6,406 bases of DNA from assembly GCA_021779005.1 (NCBI GenBank), contig JAJYBN010000071.1:1-6406 (forward strand). The letters run 5' to 3'. The first letter of the stretch is position 1, and each line of letters opens with the position of its first letter. This DNA comes from Pseudomonadota bacterium. Its GTDB lineage: Bacteria; Pseudomonadota; Gammaproteobacteria; Natronospirales; REEB76. Both the position numbers and the translations under genes were made by a program. Below, piece by piece: positions 5,378 to 6,406 of the stretch. The notes beneath the pieces are model-generated. The model worked only from the letters and a program-made list of their open reading frames with translations, was not told where the DNA came from and ran no database searches.

Positions 5378-6406
5378 ATGCAGACCATGAAACCGAGACT
5401 TACACTGCACAGCGGCGCTACGCACGCTGATGCCACATCCGCACGGAAGTGCATCAGTCTGCCGGCGCCCTTCCGTATGCATCTGGGTGGTGAGTTGCCG
5501 GAAGTCCAGATCGCCTACGAGACCTGGGGACGGCTCGCGGCCGACAAAGGCAATGTGATACTGCTGTTCACGGGGTTGTCGCCATCGGCGCACGCGGCTT
5601 CTGCTCCCGCGGATCCGTCGCCCGGCTGGTGGGAGGACATGCTGGGTCCCGGCAAGCCGCTGGATACGGAACGCTTCTTCGTGGTGTGTGTGAATTCACT
5701 CGGCAGCTGTTTCGGTTCCACCGGTCCGTCATCCATCAATCCGCAAACTGGCAGGCCCTATGCCGTGCATTTTCCCACCCTGACAGTCGAGGATATCGCG
5801 GCTGCGGCGCACGCCGCGTTGCAGGCACTCGGAATCCCGCGCGTGCATATCCTCGTGGGCGCATCCTTGGGCGGCATGAGTGCACTCGCGTTTGCGCTCA
5901 TGTATCCGAAGGACGCCGATGTGCTGGTGAGTCTGTCGTCCGCCATCCATTCGGAACCTTTCTCGATCGCGGTGCGCTCCCTGCAGCGCGAGCTGATCCG
6001 CAGAGACGGTGCCTGGCAGGCCGGCGAGTACCCGGCGGGTGAAGGCCCGCGCGAAGGCATGCGGCTGGCGCGCAAGCTCGGCATGGTGACCTACCGCTCG
6101 GCGGTCGAATGGCTGGAGCGTTTCGGCCGGGAGCGTGCCGACTGTGCCGGCCACGAACCCTTCGGCATCGAGTTCGAAGTGGAATCCTATCTGGAGTCCC
6201 GTGCCCGTTCCTTCATCGGCGAATTCGATGCCAATTCCTATCTGTATCTGTCACGCGCCATGGACCTGTTCGATGCCGCAGAGCACGGCGGCAGCGTGGA
6301 GAAGGCCTTCCGCCATCTGAAGCTCAAGCAGGCGCTGATCGTGGGCGTGGAGACCGATATCCTGTTCCCGCTGCATCAGCAGCATCAGTTGGCGAAATTC
6401 ATGCAG
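5378..6406 (+). CDS. metX: MetX-family O-succinyltransferase, probably serine O-succinyltransferase (partial, 3' end missing)
   Basis: Cytoplasmic alpha/beta-hydrolase acyltransferase that moves an acyl group from acyl-CoA to the hydroxyl of homoserine or serine, feeding methionine or cysteine synthesis. The 343 visible residues include AYETWGRL (46-53), TGLSPSAHAA (65-74), NSLGSCFGSTGPSSINP (106-122), the nucleophile elbow GASLGGM with Ser163, and GVETDILFP with catalytic Asp327. The catalytic His should lie just past the window edge. Classical MetX proteins carry HALN/SG-type oxyanion segments ending in H-V-A-G. TGLSPSAHAA together with PFSIAVRSLQRELIRRD (194-210) instead resembles the Xanthomonas-type enzymes reassigned as serine O-succinyltransferases (CysX type), so the symbol metX is provisional. 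ATG at 5378 has AGGT (5366-5369) and AGG (5371-5373) upstream; a second ATG at 5387 and a GTG at 5351 are less likely. The 23-bp gap after ybiR suggests co-transcription. Confidence 0.88.
   Translation, partial: MQTMKPRLTLHSGATHADATSARKCISLPAPFRMHLGGELPEVQIAYETWGRLAADKGNVILLFTGLSPSAHAASAPADPSPGWWEDMLGPGKPLDTERFFVVCVNSLGSCFGSTGPSSINPQTGRPYAVHFPTLTVEDIAAAAHAALQALGIPRVHILVGASLGGMSALAFALMYPKDADVLVSLSSAIHSEPFSIAVRSLQRELIRRDGAWQAGEYPAGEGPREGMRLARKLGMVTYRSAVEWLERFGRERADCAGHEPFGIEFEVESYLESRARSFIGEFDANSYLYLSRAMDLFDAAEHGGSVEKAFRHLKLKQALIVGVETDILFPLHQQHQLAKFMQ

Noticed and set aside
5629..6042. Plus-strand open frame (137 codons) inside the acyltransferase gene
   Set aside because: It is out of frame with a well-conserved enzyme and its translation is Arg/Gly/Ala-rich without motifs.

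Overview
The window looks like chromosomal DNA from a gammaproteobacterium of moderately high GC. Three things point there. Minor type IV pilins are arranged fimT/fimU-like then pilV. There is an orthologue of E. coli YbiR. The MetX-family acyltransferase has motifs I associate with the serine O-succinyltransferase clade of Xanthomonas and relatives. I see no phage, insertion sequence, CRISPR or tRNA signature. Almost all of the sequence is densely coding.

Layout. Positions 1-1023 (minus strand) hold the start of a minor-pilin cluster. A FimT/FimU/GspH-type pseudopilin (493-1023) is followed by PilV (383 down to the window edge, C-terminus missing). Positions 1024-1141 are an AT-rich divergent intergenic region. 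It contains a strong sigma70-like promoter that reads into the pseudopilin gene and would start its transcript at or next to the ATG. It also contains a TAAATAA/TTATTTA palindrome. Positions 1142-2758 (plus) encode an AidB-type acyl-CoA dehydrogenase. Positions 2840-4069 and 4236-5354 (plus) encode two related permeases of the ion transporter superfamily (ArsB/NhaD/YbiR type); the second is a clear YbiR. From 5378 to the window end (plus) lies the first 343 codons of a MetX-family alpha/beta-hydrolase acyltransferase.

How they may work together. The pilins assemble into the tip or priming complex of type IV pili and are unrelated to the rightward genes. The four rightward genes share a strand, with gaps of 81, 166 and 23 bp. 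Only the ybiR-to-acyltransferase gap is short enough to suggest co-transcription. If the acyltransferase makes O-succinylserine for cysteine synthesis, an anion permease directly upstream would fit sulfur or oxyanion supply, but that link is inference. I did not find a convincing new multi-gene system. The items most worth following up are the predicted leaderless pseudopilin transcript, its missing GRxR DNA-binding motif, the tandem divergent permeases, and the probable misnaming of the metX gene.
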